Assembly: GCF_002150765.1 (NCBI RefSeq)
Contig: NZ_MUYM01000062.1
Span: 1-39,453, forward strand
Length of the DNA: 39,453 bases
Reading direction: 5' to 3'
DNA from: Lentzea kentuckyensis
GTDB lineage: Bacteria > Actinomycetota > Actinomycetes > Mycobacteriales > Pseudonocardiaceae
Below are positions 24,416-32,327 of the stretch, piece after piece. How positions within the stretch are numbered: position 1 is the first letter of the stretch; each line of letters opens with the position of its first letter. Below the pieces are notes generated by a model. The model searched no databases. It worked only from the letters and a program-made list of their open reading frames with translations, and was not told the origin of the DNA. Made by a program: the position numbers and the translations under genes.

Positions 24416-25506
24416 CCGCTCATGATGGCCGTAACCGCCATGCGACGCAGTTCCTTCGCAATGTTCAGCATCGCTCGCCGAGCGTGCCGGTCGCAGGACA
24501 GGAACGAGGCGAACCCGTGCACCAGGCCGTCGCAGCGCAGGTGGGTCACCGGCACCGCGGCGGCGCCCAGCCGGTCCGCGTACTCGGTGCCCTCGTCCCG
24601 GAGAGGGTCGAAACCAGCCGTTACCACGCAGGTTGGCGGCAGTCCGCGGAAATCGGGAGCGCGCAACGGCGAGGCGTACGGCTCAAACAACCGCTCGAGG
24701 TCCGGTGAATAACAGGAGCGGTAGTAGTCGATCGTGTCGGTCTCGATGAAGTAGCCGCGCCCGAAGAGCTGCCGCGCCGGGTGTTCCCCCAGCCCGTCCA
24801 CGGCCGGGTAGAGCATCAGGTTGAAGGCCGGCTTTGTCACCGCGTCGTCGACACACCGCTGCGCCACGACGGCCGAAAGCGCCCCGCCCGCGCTGTCACC
24901 ACCGACCCCCACCGCAAGGCCGGCCCCGCCGAAGCGTTCCGCGTTGGCGACGACGTGCAGGAACGCCGCGTAAGCGTCATCTACTCCGGCCGGATAGGGG
25001 TGCTCGGGGGCGAGGGCGTACTCGACGGACACGATCCGCACGCCACCATGCCGGCTGAGGAAGCGACAGATGCCGTCGTGGCTGGCCACGCTGCCGAGCA
25101 CGAACCCGCCGCCGTGGAAGAACACCAGCAGCGGAAGCGGACCGGACGCACCGGGCGGGCTGTACACCCGCGCCGGAATCGGACCGCGTGCGCCGGTCAC
25201 GACGGTGTCGTACACCCGCACGTCACGCGCGACACCGGCGTGCATCACCGACGACACGATGTCGTAGTCCCTGCGGACCGCCACCAGGTCGGGAACCGCC
25301 TGAGGTGCGGACCTCGGCACGAGCCGCTCCAGCGCGATCAGCAGCTGCGCCGTGGGACTGAGCTGTGCACCCTCGACGTGAACGGGCACGCCGACGATCG
25401 CGCGAATCACCCGGTCGGGCAGGCACAACGCGACCCTCGCCCCGAGGGTGGCCATGTGCAGGGCGATCCTCGGTCGTGAACTCCTGGACACGGACAGATC
25501 GTTCAC
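24412..25506 (-). CDS. Alpha/beta hydrolase, hormone-sensitive lipase family
   Basis: A 364-residue esterase/lipase of the HSL (family IV) type. The oxyanion-hole motif is HGGG (131-134, in VFFHGGGFVLGS), the nucleophile is S205 in GGDSAGGA, and the acid and base are likely D300 (TAGFDPLRDEG) and H330 (DGLVHGF). YALAPEHPYPAGVDDAY is the conserved block between them. Substrates are usually short-chain esters; none can be named. The N-terminal 80 residues form a cap region. GTG 25506 is the first reasonable start, with only weak ribosome-binding sequence upstream. It is followed, with a four-base overlap, by a LysR regulator gene. Confidence 0.9.
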   Translation of the reverse strand: MNDLSVSRSSRPRIALHMATLGARVALCLPDRVIRAIVGVPVHVEGAQLSPTAQLLIALERLVPRSAPQAVPDLVAVRRDYDIVSSVMHAGVARDVRVYDTVVTGARGPIPARVYSPPGASGPLPLLVFFHGGGFVLGSVASHDGICRFLSRHGGVRIVSVEYALAPEHPYPAGVDDAYAAFLHVVANAERFGGAGLAVGVGGDSAGGALSAVVAQRCVDDAVTKPAFNLMLYPAVDGLGEHPARQLFGRGYFIETDTIDYYRSCYSPDLERLFEPYASPLRAPDFRGLPPTCVVTAGFDPLRDEGTEYADRLGAAAVPVTHLRCDGLVHGFASFLSCDRHARRAMLNIAKELRRMAVTAIMSG

Positions 25507-25569
25507 CGCCCGCGCGACCAGGTGTGTCCATCTTGGAACGTTTTCGGAACGATTTCCGCGTACTTCTGA

Positions 25570-25800
25570 TCAGGGGGACTCGTCCGCGATCGCGTCGATC
25601 AGCATTGCGTGCAGCCCGCGGTGGTCGGCCGCTGCGAGATCGTCACCCGTGCGACGCGAACATGTGCTTGGCGCTTGCCGTGATCGGCGCGGCACCGGGA
25701 CCTCCCGCCCACCACCGGTCCAGTTCCGCCGGTGCTGCTTGAGCTCCATCACTCCGGCAGTGTTCAGCCGATCGGGCCGCAGTGTCCCGTCAGCGACGAT
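25570..25800 (-). pseudogene. Possible gene remnant
   Basis: The 25507-25875 gap has no intact gene. On the minus strand two short pieces in different frames look protein-like. One reads AELDRWWAGGPGAAPITASAKHMF and ends at a TGA; the other reads DDLAAADHRGLHAMLIDAIADESP and ends at 25570. Joined by a frameshift they would make one continuous C-terminus, so this may be the decayed 3' end of a gene. I do not recognise the family. It could equally be chance coding-like sequence in GC-rich DNA. Confidence 0.25.
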
Positions 25801-25875
25801 GTGCGTCTCGTCGTCAATTCAGCGGGCTGACCGTGCGCTGTGAACGACCGCGCAGCACGCGGTAGCGCTCGCGGA

Positions 25876-26874
25876 TCACCGCTCAATGATGGGGGATTCC
25901 ACATTGCCGTTCACGGCGACGCCCTGGGGCAGGATCGGGTCGATGGTCGTCCGTTCCAGCAGGAGGTAGGTCTCCTCGAAGATCGGCGTGTTCACCGGTA
26001 GGCCGTGCTGGGGCGCGGTGAGGACGTTCCGCCTGACCATCGGCAGGCCGGTCTCCGGGTTGACCACCAGCTGGGTCTCGAAGCCGGTGAACTGGAACGT
26101 CGGCGGCGCGGCGATCGCCACGCCGACGCCGGAGCGGCCGTCCCGCAGCGGCACCTGGCCGAGGAATCGCACCCCGTCGAGGGTCTTGATCAGCTCGAAC
26201 GCCGCACGGCGCTGGTCGTCGCGGATGTTCGCGGTCGTCATCTCCATGGCGAGCATCGCGGTCCGGTAGGTGAGGCTGTCCCGGGAACCGTTGTCCCCGC
26301 TGATGGTCTGCAGCGTCTTCCTGAGTTCCACCGGGTCCGCGGGCAGTCCGGTGAACGGGTTGGACTCCGGGGCGTCGATCCTCCGCACGCCGAGCTGCAT
26401 CGGCCCGATGCGCACCGAGCTGTGTCCCCCGAGCTGAGGTGCTGTGGACGGTTTGCCCGCTGCCTCCCACCTGCTTTCGTCGTCCGGGGTGAAGGGCGCC
26501 ACTTCGCCGTTCTTCTGGGTGACGTCGAACTGCCTCTCGGCGGACGCCCACCGTTCGCTCGTGGCACTGAGCAACACCGTGTACGGGTTCGCCGGCTCAC
26601 CGACGACCATCAGTTCCCACTTCTGCGTCAGCACGTGCCACTGCTGAGTCGGCGCGGCCGGTTGCACGGGCGGAGCGGGGCGCGGCAGCAGCACGACTGC
26701 GAGCGCGATCACCGCGGCGGCCACCAGCACGGGGCCGAAGCGCCGCACGGAGATCCGGGTCTTGGCCGGCCGGGGCATCGCGATGATGCGCGCCAGGTCG
26801 CGTTCCATCCGATCGGGGTCGACCTCGGGAGCGGGCGGCTTGGCCTGCGCCAGGTCCTTCAAGAGGTCTTCCAT
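25876..26874 (-). CDS. Membrane-anchored partner of ECF sigma factor (CU044_5270 family)
   Basis: A 332-residue protein: a cytosolic N-terminus (MEDLLKDLAQAKPPAPEVDPDRMERDLARIIAMPRP), one membrane helix (about residues 47-64), then a large extracytoplasmic domain. This layout, and the final part PTFQFTGFETQLVVNPETGLPMVRRNVL, are those of the CU044_5270 family found next to actinobacterial ECF sigma factors. Family members are thought to be anti-sigma-like, but no zinc-binding anti-sigma motif (HxxxCxxC) is present, so the mode of action is uncertain. ATG 26874 lies inside the end of the sigma gene (16-base overlap), so the two are translationally coupled. Confidence 0.8.
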   Translation of the reverse strand: MEDLLKDLAQAKPPAPEVDPDRMERDLARIIAMPRPAKTRISVRRFGPVLVAAAVIALAVVLLPRPAPPVQPAAPTQQWHVLTQKWELMVVGEPANPYTVLLSATSERWASAERQFDVTQKNGEVAPFTPDDESRWEAAGKPSTAPQLGGHSSVRIGPMQLGVRRIDAPESNPFTGLPADPVELRKTLQTISGDNGSRDSLTYRTAMLAMEMTTANIRDDQRRAAFELIKTLDGVRFLGQVPLRDGRSGVGVAIAAPPTFQFTGFETQLVVNPETGLPMVRRNVLTAPQHGLPVNTPIFEETYLLLERTTIDPILPQGVAVNGNVESPIIER

Positions 26875-27332
26875 GACTCCCTCGCACGGTCGAAGTTCGG
26901 TGTCGAGAGAGCGGCGCGCAACCTTCGTCGGGCGCGATGGAGACGCACGAAGAACGTCGCTGTTGTGCAGCCGAGCACCAACGCCGCCTCTGCCGCGCCC
27001 AGTCCGTGCCACGCGATGAGCGTGAGCACTTCCTGGTCGGCCTCGGACAAGGTCGCGAGGGCCGCCCGCAGCTCGATCACGGCGTAGTCGTCGTCCGCGG
27101 CGACATCGGTGAGCTCGTCGTGCCACGTCTGCCGGCGAGCGGCGCGGACGAGGTTGCGAGCGATGCCCAACAGCCACGGCAGGGCGTTCGACGGCATCTG
27201 GTCGAGTTTGCGCCAGGCGATCGTGAAGGTCTCGCTGGTGATGTCCTCGGCGAGCCGCGATCCCGCATGGCTCGCCGCGTAGGCGAGCACCCGTGGATAG
27301 CACTCGCGGTAGACAGCGGAGAAGTCCTCCAC
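26859..27332 (-). CDS. ECF-type RNA polymerase sigma factor
   Basis: A 157-residue extracytoplasmic-function sigma factor. Region 2 is YRECYPRVLAYAASHAGSRLAEDITSETFTIAWRKLDQMPSNALPWLLGIARNLVRAARR, with the usual A-x-D-x-x-x-E-T-F-x-x-A-W core. Region 4 is ALATLSEADQEVLTLIAWHGLGAAEAALVLGCTTATFFVRLHRARRRLRAAL. GTG 27332 is preferred because GGAGGGGG lies five bases upstream; the frame extends to another GTG at 27353 but that would put the ribosome site inside the coding region. It is coupled to the membrane partner gene. Target promoters cannot be seen; the sigma may respond to an envelope signal through its partner. Confidence 0.92.
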   Translation of the reverse strand: MEDFSAVYRECYPRVLAYAASHAGSRLAEDITSETFTIAWRKLDQMPSNALPWLLGIARNLVRAARRQTWHDELTDVAADDDYAVIELRAALATLSEADQEVLTLIAWHGLGAAEAALVLGCTTATFFVRLHRARRRLRAALSTPNFDRARESWKTS

Positions 27333-27390
27333 GATCGCCCCCTCCCTCTTCACGAGGTAGTGCGCCGACCGCCGGAATTCTTACCGGTGC

Positions 27391-27404
27391 GTGACCGGGG
27401 TCAC
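27391..27404. terminator. Palindrome at kbl stop codon
   Basis: GTGACC (27391-27396) and GGTCAC (27399-27404) form a 14-base palindrome that includes the kbl stop codon. It may act as a weak terminator between kbl and the sigma gene, or as an operator for the sigma gene, whose start is about 60 bases further on. Confidence 0.3.
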
Positions 27405-28579
27405 ATCTTGGCGCGGGCGGCGACGAACGCGTCGACCGCCCGGTTCACGTCCTCCGTCGTGTGCGCGGCCGACATCTGCGTGCGGATCCGCGCCTTGCCG
27501 TGCGGCACCACCGGGTACGAGAAGCCGATCACGTAGATGCCCTGGTCCAGCAGCAGGTCGGCCAGCCTGGCCGCCTCGGCCGCGTCGCCGATCATCACCG
27601 GGATGATCGGGTGCTCGCCGGGCAGCAGGTCGAAGCCCTCCTCGGTCATGCGCCGGCGGAACAGCTCCGTGTTCGAGCGCAGCTGGGTGAGCAGTTCCGA
27701 GGAACTGGAGAGCATGTCCAGCGTGGCGATCGCGGCGGCGGTGATCGACGGCGCGAGGGAGTTCGAGAACAGGTACGGGCGCGAGCGCTGGCGCAGCAGT
27801 TCGATGATCTCCGCGCGACCGGACGTGTAGCCGCCGGACGCACCGCCCAGCGCCTTGCCGAGCGTGCCGGTGACGATGTCGACGCGATCCTGCACGCCGA
27901 ACAGCTCCGGGGTGCCGCGTCCGGTCGGGCCGGTGAAGCCGACCGCGTGCGAGTCGTCGACCATGACCAGCGCGTTGTAGCGCTCGGCCAGGTCGCAGAT
28001 CTCGTCGAGCGGCGCGAGGTAGCCGTCCATCGAGAACACGCCGTCGGTCGCGATCAGCCGGTAGCGCGCGTCGGCGGAGTCCTTGAGCTGACGCTCGAGG
28101 TCGTCCATGTCGCGGTTCTTGTAGCGGAACCTGCGGGCCTTGGAGAGCCGGACGCCGTCGATGATCGACGCGTGGTTCAGCTCGTCGGAGATGATCGCGT
28201 CCTCGGCGCCGAGCAGCGTCTCGAACAGACCGCCGTTCGCGTCGAAGCACGAGCTGTAGAGGATGGTGTCGTCGGTGCCGAGGAACTCGCTGAGCTTGCG
28301 CTCCAGTTCCTTGTGCGGCTCCTGGGTGCCGCAGATGAACCGCACCGAGGCCATGCCGAAGCCCCAGTCGTCCAACGCCTTCTTGGCGGCTTCGATCAGC
28401 CGTGGATGGTCGGCGAGCCCGAGGTAGTTGTTGGCGCAGAAGTTGAGCACCTCGTCGCCCTGGCCGACCCGGACGGCGGCGTTCTGCGGGGTGCCGATCA
28501 CGCGCTCGGACTTGTAGAGCCCGGCCTCCCTGATCTCCCCGATCGTCTTGAGGAGGTCGTTCTTCAGCTCGCCGTACAT
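27401..28579 (-). CDS. kbl: Glycine C-acetyltransferase (2-amino-3-ketobutyrate CoA ligase)
   Basis: A 392-residue PLP enzyme that splits 2-amino-3-ketobutyrate with CoA to glycine and acetyl-CoA, the second step of threonine degradation. The PLP lysine is K242 in VDIVTGTLGKALGGASGGY. Other family blocks are NNYLGLADHPRLIEAAKKAL, FICGTQEPHKELERKLSEFLG, SDELNHASIIDGVRLSKA and MVDDSHAVGFTGPTGRGTPE, where the Asp holds the PLP ring. The ATG at 28579 overlaps the tdh stop by one base (TGATG), so the product of Tdh, which is unstable, is passed to an enzyme made alongside. The length equals the E. coli enzyme (about 398). Confidence 0.96.
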   Translation of the reverse strand: MYGELKNDLLKTIGEIREAGLYKSERVIGTPQNAAVRVGQGDEVLNFCANNYLGLADHPRLIEAAKKALDDWGFGMASVRFICGTQEPHKELERKLSEFLGTDDTILYSSCFDANGGLFETLLGAEDAIISDELNHASIIDGVRLSKARRFRYKNRDMDDLERQLKDSADARYRLIATDGVFSMDGYLAPLDEICDLAERYNALVMVDDSHAVGFTGPTGRGTPELFGVQDRVDIVTGTLGKALGGASGGYTSGRAEIIELLRQRSRPYLFSNSLAPSITAAAIATLDMLSSSSELLTQLRSNTELFRRRMTEEGFDLLPGEHPIIPVMIGDAAEAARLADLLLDQGIYVIGFSYPVVPHGKARIRTQMSAAHTTEDVNRAVDAFVAARAKM

Positions 28580-29610
28580 CAGGCTCCCGTCCAGTCGAGA
28601 ATGACCTTGCCGCACTTGCCTTCCCGCGCGGTGGCGAAGGCCTCCGCGTGCTGCGTGTAGTCGTACCGGTGCGTGATCACCGGCGCGAGGTCGAGTCCGC
28701 GCTGCAGCAGCACGGTCATCGAGTACCAGGTCTCGAACATCTCGCGGCCGTAGATCCCCTTGATGTGCAGCATCTTCAGCACGACGCTGCTCCAGTCGAC
28801 GGAGAACTGATCCGCGGGCAGCCCCAGCATCGCGATGCGACCGCCGTGCGCCATGTTCGCGATCATGCTCTGCAGCGCGACCGGCTTGCCGGACATCTCC
28901 ATGCCGACGTCGAAGCCCTCGGCCATGCCGAGTTCCCGCTGGGCGTCCTCGATCGTCTTCTCGGCCACGTTCACCGCGAGGTCGACACCGACCTTGCGTG
29001 CGAGATCCAGCCGGTGCTCGGAGATGTCGGTGATCACGACGTTGCGCGCACCCGCGTGCTTCGCGACGGCCGCGGCCATGATCCCGATCGGCCCGGCGCC
29101 CGTGATGATCACGTCCTCGCCGATGACGGGGAAGCTCAGCGCGGTGTGCACGGCGTTGCCGAACGGGTCGAAGATCGCGGCCACGTCCAGGTCGACGGGC
29201 GTGCGATGCACCCAGGCGTTCTGTTCGGGCAACACGACGTACTGCGCGAACGCGCCGTTGGAGTGCACGCCCAGACCACGCGTGTTGGCGCACAAGTGCC
29301 GTCGGCCGGCCTTGCAGTTGCGGCACGTTCCACACACGAGATGGCCCTCGCCGCTGACCAGGTCGCCCACCTTCACGCCCGTGACGGACGCACCGATCTC
29401 GGCGACCTCGCCGACGAACTCGTGTCCGAGCGTGAGCGGCGCCTTGATGTTCTGCGCCGCCCAGTCGTCCCACGAGTCGATGTGCAGATCGGTGCCGCAG
29501 ATGCCGGTGCGCAACACCCTGACCAGCACATCTGTCGGACCCGGCGTGGGGTCGGGGACGTCGGTCAGTTCGAGGCCAGGCCCAGCGGCGACCTTGACGA
29601 GAGCCTTCAT
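28579..29610 (-). CDS. tdh: L-threonine 3-dehydrogenase
   Basis: A 343-residue zinc-dependent dehydrogenase that oxidises threonine to 2-amino-3-ketobutyrate with NAD. The catalytic zinc site uses C38 (TGICGTDLHI), H63 and E64 (LGHEFVGEV). The structural zinc site is C93, C96, C99 and C107 (VCGTCRNCKAGRRHLC). The NAD fold has ITGAGPIGIMAAAVAKHAG. The conserved FDPFGNAVHTAL and the IYGREMFETWY block are specific to Tdh rather than other alcohol dehydrogenases. Length matches E. coli Tdh (341). It forms a two-gene operon with kbl, which makes threonine a source of glycine and acetyl-CoA. Confidence 0.96.
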   Translation of the reverse strand: MKALVKVAAGPGLELTDVPDPTPGPTDVLVRVLRTGICGTDLHIDSWDDWAAQNIKAPLTLGHEFVGEVAEIGASVTGVKVGDLVSGEGHLVCGTCRNCKAGRRHLCANTRGLGVHSNGAFAQYVVLPEQNAWVHRTPVDLDVAAIFDPFGNAVHTALSFPVIGEDVIITGAGPIGIMAAAVAKHAGARNVVITDISEHRLDLARKVGVDLAVNVAEKTIEDAQRELGMAEGFDVGMEMSGKPVALQSMIANMAHGGRIAMLGLPADQFSVDWSSVVLKMLHIKGIYGREMFETWYSMTVLLQRGLDLAPVITHRYDYTQHAEAFATAREGKCGKVILDWTGA

Positions 29611-29646
29611 GCGGGAAGTCTCACCCTTTGCTGCTTGTGCAGTCCA

Positions 29647-31098
29647 TCAGGACTTTCTGAAGTTCTTGTGCAGCTCAGCTTCATTGGCGATGTTGCGCAC
29701 CATGCCGCCGAACACGACGCCGTGGAACGGCCAGACGACCGCCCAGTAGAGGTGTCCGGCGAGCCCTTTGGGCACGAACACGGCGCGTTGGCGGTAAGTG
29801 GACCCGTGTCCTCCGTTGCCCGCCACTCGAAGCTCCAGCCACGCCTTGCCCGGCACCTTCATCTCGGCTCTGAGCCGGAGCAGCCTGCCGCGCTCGACCT
29901 CCTCGACCCGCCAGAAGTCGAGCGCCTCGCCGACGTTCAACCGGTGCGGATCCCTGCGGCCCCTGCGGAGTCCCACCCCGCCGACCACCCGGTCCAGCCA
30001 GCCGCGGATGGCCCAGGCCAGCGGAAACGAGTACCAGCCCCGTTCGCCGCCGATGCCCTCGACGACCTCCCACAGCCGTTCGGGAGTCGCTGCCGTGTGG
30101 CGCTCACGTTCGTCGGTGTAGACCGAACCGCCGGACCAGTCGGGGTCGGTCGGCAACGGCTCACTCGGCGCGCCGGGCGTGGAGGCACCCGACCAGCGGG
30201 TCTCCACGTCGGCGTCGCGGACCTTGGTGAGCGCGAGCTCGACCGCCTTGTCGTACCCGACGTTCTCGCCGGGCAGCAGCTCGCGGATGTCGTTCTCCCG
30301 GCACACCACCTCGTGCACCAGCGACTCGATCAGCGGTTTCGCGATCGACCGCGGCACCGGCGTGATCAGGTTGACCCAGTGCGACGACAGGCCCGGCGTC
30401 AGCACCGGCACCGGGAAGACGCGGCGCTTGGGCAGGCCGGCCACCCGCGCGTACCGCAGCATCATCTCCAGGTACGTGAGCACGTCCGGCCCGCCGATGT
30501 CGAACGTCCGGTTCTGCCGCAGCGTGGTCGCGTCGACCAGATACCGCAGCACGTCCCGGACCGCGATCGGCTGGATCCGGTTGTGCACCCACCGCGGCGT
30601 GACCATGACCGGCAACCGTTCGGTCAGGTACCGCAACATCTCGAAGCTCGCCGATCCCGACCCGATGATCACCGCGGCCTGCAGCACCACGGCCTGCGTT
30701 TCCGAGCGCAGGAACACCTCGCCGACTTCCTTGCGGGAGGCCAGGTGCGGCGACAGCGGCCCGGTCGATGGATGCAGTCCGCCCAGGTAGACGATCCTCT
30801 GCACACCCGCGCGTCCGGCGGCTCGCGCGGTGTTCTCGGCGGCCTTGCGGTCGGCGTCCGCGAAGTCCTTCGAGTGCAACGAATGCACCAGGTAGTGGAC
30901 GACCTCGATGTCCCGCATGGGCTCGTCGAGGTCGCCGAGCACGTCACCTCTGACGATCTCGACCTGGCCGGCCCAGGGGACGTCGCGCAGCTTCTCCGGT
31001 GACCGCACGAGACAGCGCACCTCGTGGCCCTCGGCCAGCAGCCGGGGCACGAGCCGTCCGCCGAGGTACCCGGTCGCGCCGGTCACGAGACATCGCAT
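29647..31098 (-). CDS. NAD(P)-binding epimerase-like protein with DUF2867 domain
   Basis: A 483-residue protein. The first 290 residues are an atypical short-chain dehydrogenase fold: VTGATGYLGGRLVPRLLAEGHEVRCLVRSP at the N-terminus, VHYLVHSLHSKDFADADRKAAENTARAAGRAGVQRIVYLGGL, and RWVHNRIQPIAVRDVLRYL. The last 160 residues (RLWEVVEGIGGERGWYSFPLAWAIRGWLDRVVGGVGLRRGRRDP...) match DUF2867. The fused layout is common in actinobacteria and annotated as NAD(P)H-binding protein; the substrate is not known. It lies 36 bases after the DUF1707 gene on the same strand and may be part of that operon. It is followed by tdh-kbl. Confidence 0.88.
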   Translation of the reverse strand: MRCLVTGATGYLGGRLVPRLLAEGHEVRCLVRSPEKLRDVPWAGQVEIVRGDVLGDLDEPMRDIEVVHYLVHSLHSKDFADADRKAAENTARAAGRAGVQRIVYLGGLHPSTGPLSPHLASRKEVGEVFLRSETQAVVLQAAVIIGSGSASFEMLRYLTERLPVMVTPRWVHNRIQPIAVRDVLRYLVDATTLRQNRTFDIGGPDVLTYLEMMLRYARVAGLPKRRVFPVPVLTPGLSSHWVNLITPVPRSIAKPLIESLVHEVVCRENDIRELLPGENVGYDKAVELALTKVRDADVETRWSGASTPGAPSEPLPTDPDWSGGSVYTDERERHTAATPERLWEVVEGIGGERGWYSFPLAWAIRGWLDRVVGGVGLRRGRRDPHRLNVGEALDFWRVEEVERGRLLRLRAEMKVPGKAWLELRVAGNGGHGSTYRQRAVFVPKGLAGHLYWAVVWPFHGVVFGGMVRNIANEAELHKNFRKS

Positions 31099-31134
31099 GC
31101 CCCGATCCTCGGCGACCGCACGGGCAACCGCAGA

Positions 31135-31668
31135 TCAGCGCTTCCGCTTGATCACCACGGACCCGCCGCGCACCGCGCCCTTGACCTGGAAGTGCGGTGA
31201 CCCGGTCGCGTTGTGGACCTTGTCCTTCAGCTCGCCTGCGGTGATCTCCACCCCGTCGACGTTCACCGACGACCCCGCGGGCAGCACCAGCTTCACCGAG
31301 CCCAGCGACACGTCCAGGTCGACGTTGACCAGCGGCGGCACCTCGGCCTGGGTGAAGTCGAGGTTGGTGGTGCCGAGCGTGTTGCGGATGACCAGCTCGC
31401 GCGGCACGACCCAGTGACCCTTGCGGGTCGTGGTGCCCATCGTGTTCTTCAGCTCGGTGCGGGCGGTCGCGAGCTCGTTGTTGACCATGCCGGGCAGGTC
31501 GATCAGCACCGCGTTCAGGTCTGCCCTGGTCACGGCGCCGAGTGCGGTGTCCGTGCGGACGGTGAACTCGTCGAGCGTGATCATGCCGCGGCCCACCGCC
31601 TTGTTCAGCAGGCTGACGACGTGCTCACGTTCCGCATCGGACACGCGTAACTCTCTGGGGTCTGTCAT
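31135..31668 (-). CDS. DUF1707 protein with LiaF-like C-terminal domain
   Basis: A 177-residue protein. The N-terminus is a DUF1707 domain: LRVSDAEREHVVSLLNKAVGRGMITLDEFTVRTDTALGAVTRADLNAVLIDLPG. The C-terminal part (KGHWVVPRELVIRNTLGTTNLDFTQAEVPPLVNVDLDVSLGSVKLVLPAGSSVNVDGVEITAGELKDK) is a beta-rich domain like the C-terminus of LiaF/VraT proteins that monitor envelope stress. There is no membrane helix, so it is probably cytosolic or peripheral. ATG 31668 overlaps the response-regulator stop by four bases, so it belongs to the two-component operon and may modulate the kinase as LiaF does with LiaS; that role is inferred. Confidence 0.85.
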   Translation of the reverse strand: MTDPRELRVSDAEREHVVSLLNKAVGRGMITLDEFTVRTDTALGAVTRADLNAVLIDLPGMVNNELATARTELKNTMGTTTRKGHWVVPRELVIRNTLGTTNLDFTQAEVPPLVNVDLDVSLGSVKLVLPAGSSVNVDGVEITAGELKDKVHNATGSPHFQVKGAVRGGSVVIKRKR

Positions 31669-32327
31669 TTCTCTGCCTCCGGTTCGGCGTCGAGACCGTG
31701 CTCGATGGCATAACGCGCCAACTCCACCCGGTTGTGCAGTTGAAGTTTCCGCAATGTCGACTGGACGTGGTTTTCGACCGTGCGGTGGGAGATCACCAGG
31801 CGGTTCGCGATCTGTCGTGCGGTCAGGCCCTTGGCCACCAGCCGCAGCACCTCGGTCTCCCGATCGGTGAGTTGCGGCTTCTCCTCCGAGTCGTCGGGCG
31901 CGGCGGCCATCCGCCGGTACTCGCCCAGCACCAGGCCCGCGAGGCCGGCGGTGAACACGGCGTCGCCGGCGGCGGTCCGGGACACGGCCTCGACCAGTTC
32001 CTCGGAGGACGCGGACTTCACCAGGTAGCCGGACGCGCCCGCCTTCACGGCCTGCAGCACGTCGTCGTGCTCGCCGGACGCGGACAGCACCAGCACGCGG
32101 GTGTCCGGCAGTTCGCTGGTGATCATCAGGGTCGCGTCGACGCCGGAGAGCTCGCCGAGGTTGAGGTCCATCAGCACCACGTTGGGCCGCACGGCCTTCG
32201 CGATGCGCACCGCCGACGCGGCGTCACCGGCGGTCGCCACGATCTCGAAGCCGCGCTCCTGCAGATCGCGCGCGACGCCTTCGCGCCACATCGGGTGGTC
32301 GTCCACGACCATCACCGAGACCGTCAT
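31665..32327 (-). CDS. NarL/LuxR-type response regulator
   Basis: A 220-residue response regulator. The receiver domain has VMVVDDHPMWREGVARDL at the start, the phosphorylated Asp 54 in NVVLMDLNLGELSG, a switch Ser in VLVLSASGE and K in GYLVKSASSEEL. The output domain is a LuxR-type HTH: LTDRETEVLRLVAKGLTARQIANRLVISHRTVENHVQSTLRKLQLHNRVELARYA. ATG 32327 overlaps the kinase stop by four bases. The pair resembles MacRS-type systems of actinobacteria. Its regulon likely includes the operon itself, but no operator is visible. Confidence 0.95.
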   Translation of the reverse strand: MTVSVMVVDDHPMWREGVARDLQERGFEIVATAGDAASAVRIAKAVRPNVVLMDLNLGELSGVDATLMITSELPDTRVLVLSASGEHDDVLQAVKAGASGYLVKSASSEELVEAVSRTAAGDAVFTAGLAGLVLGEYRRMAAAPDDSEEKPQLTDRETEVLRLVAKGLTARQIANRLVISHRTVENHVQSTLRKLQLHNRVELARYAIEHGLDAEPEAEK

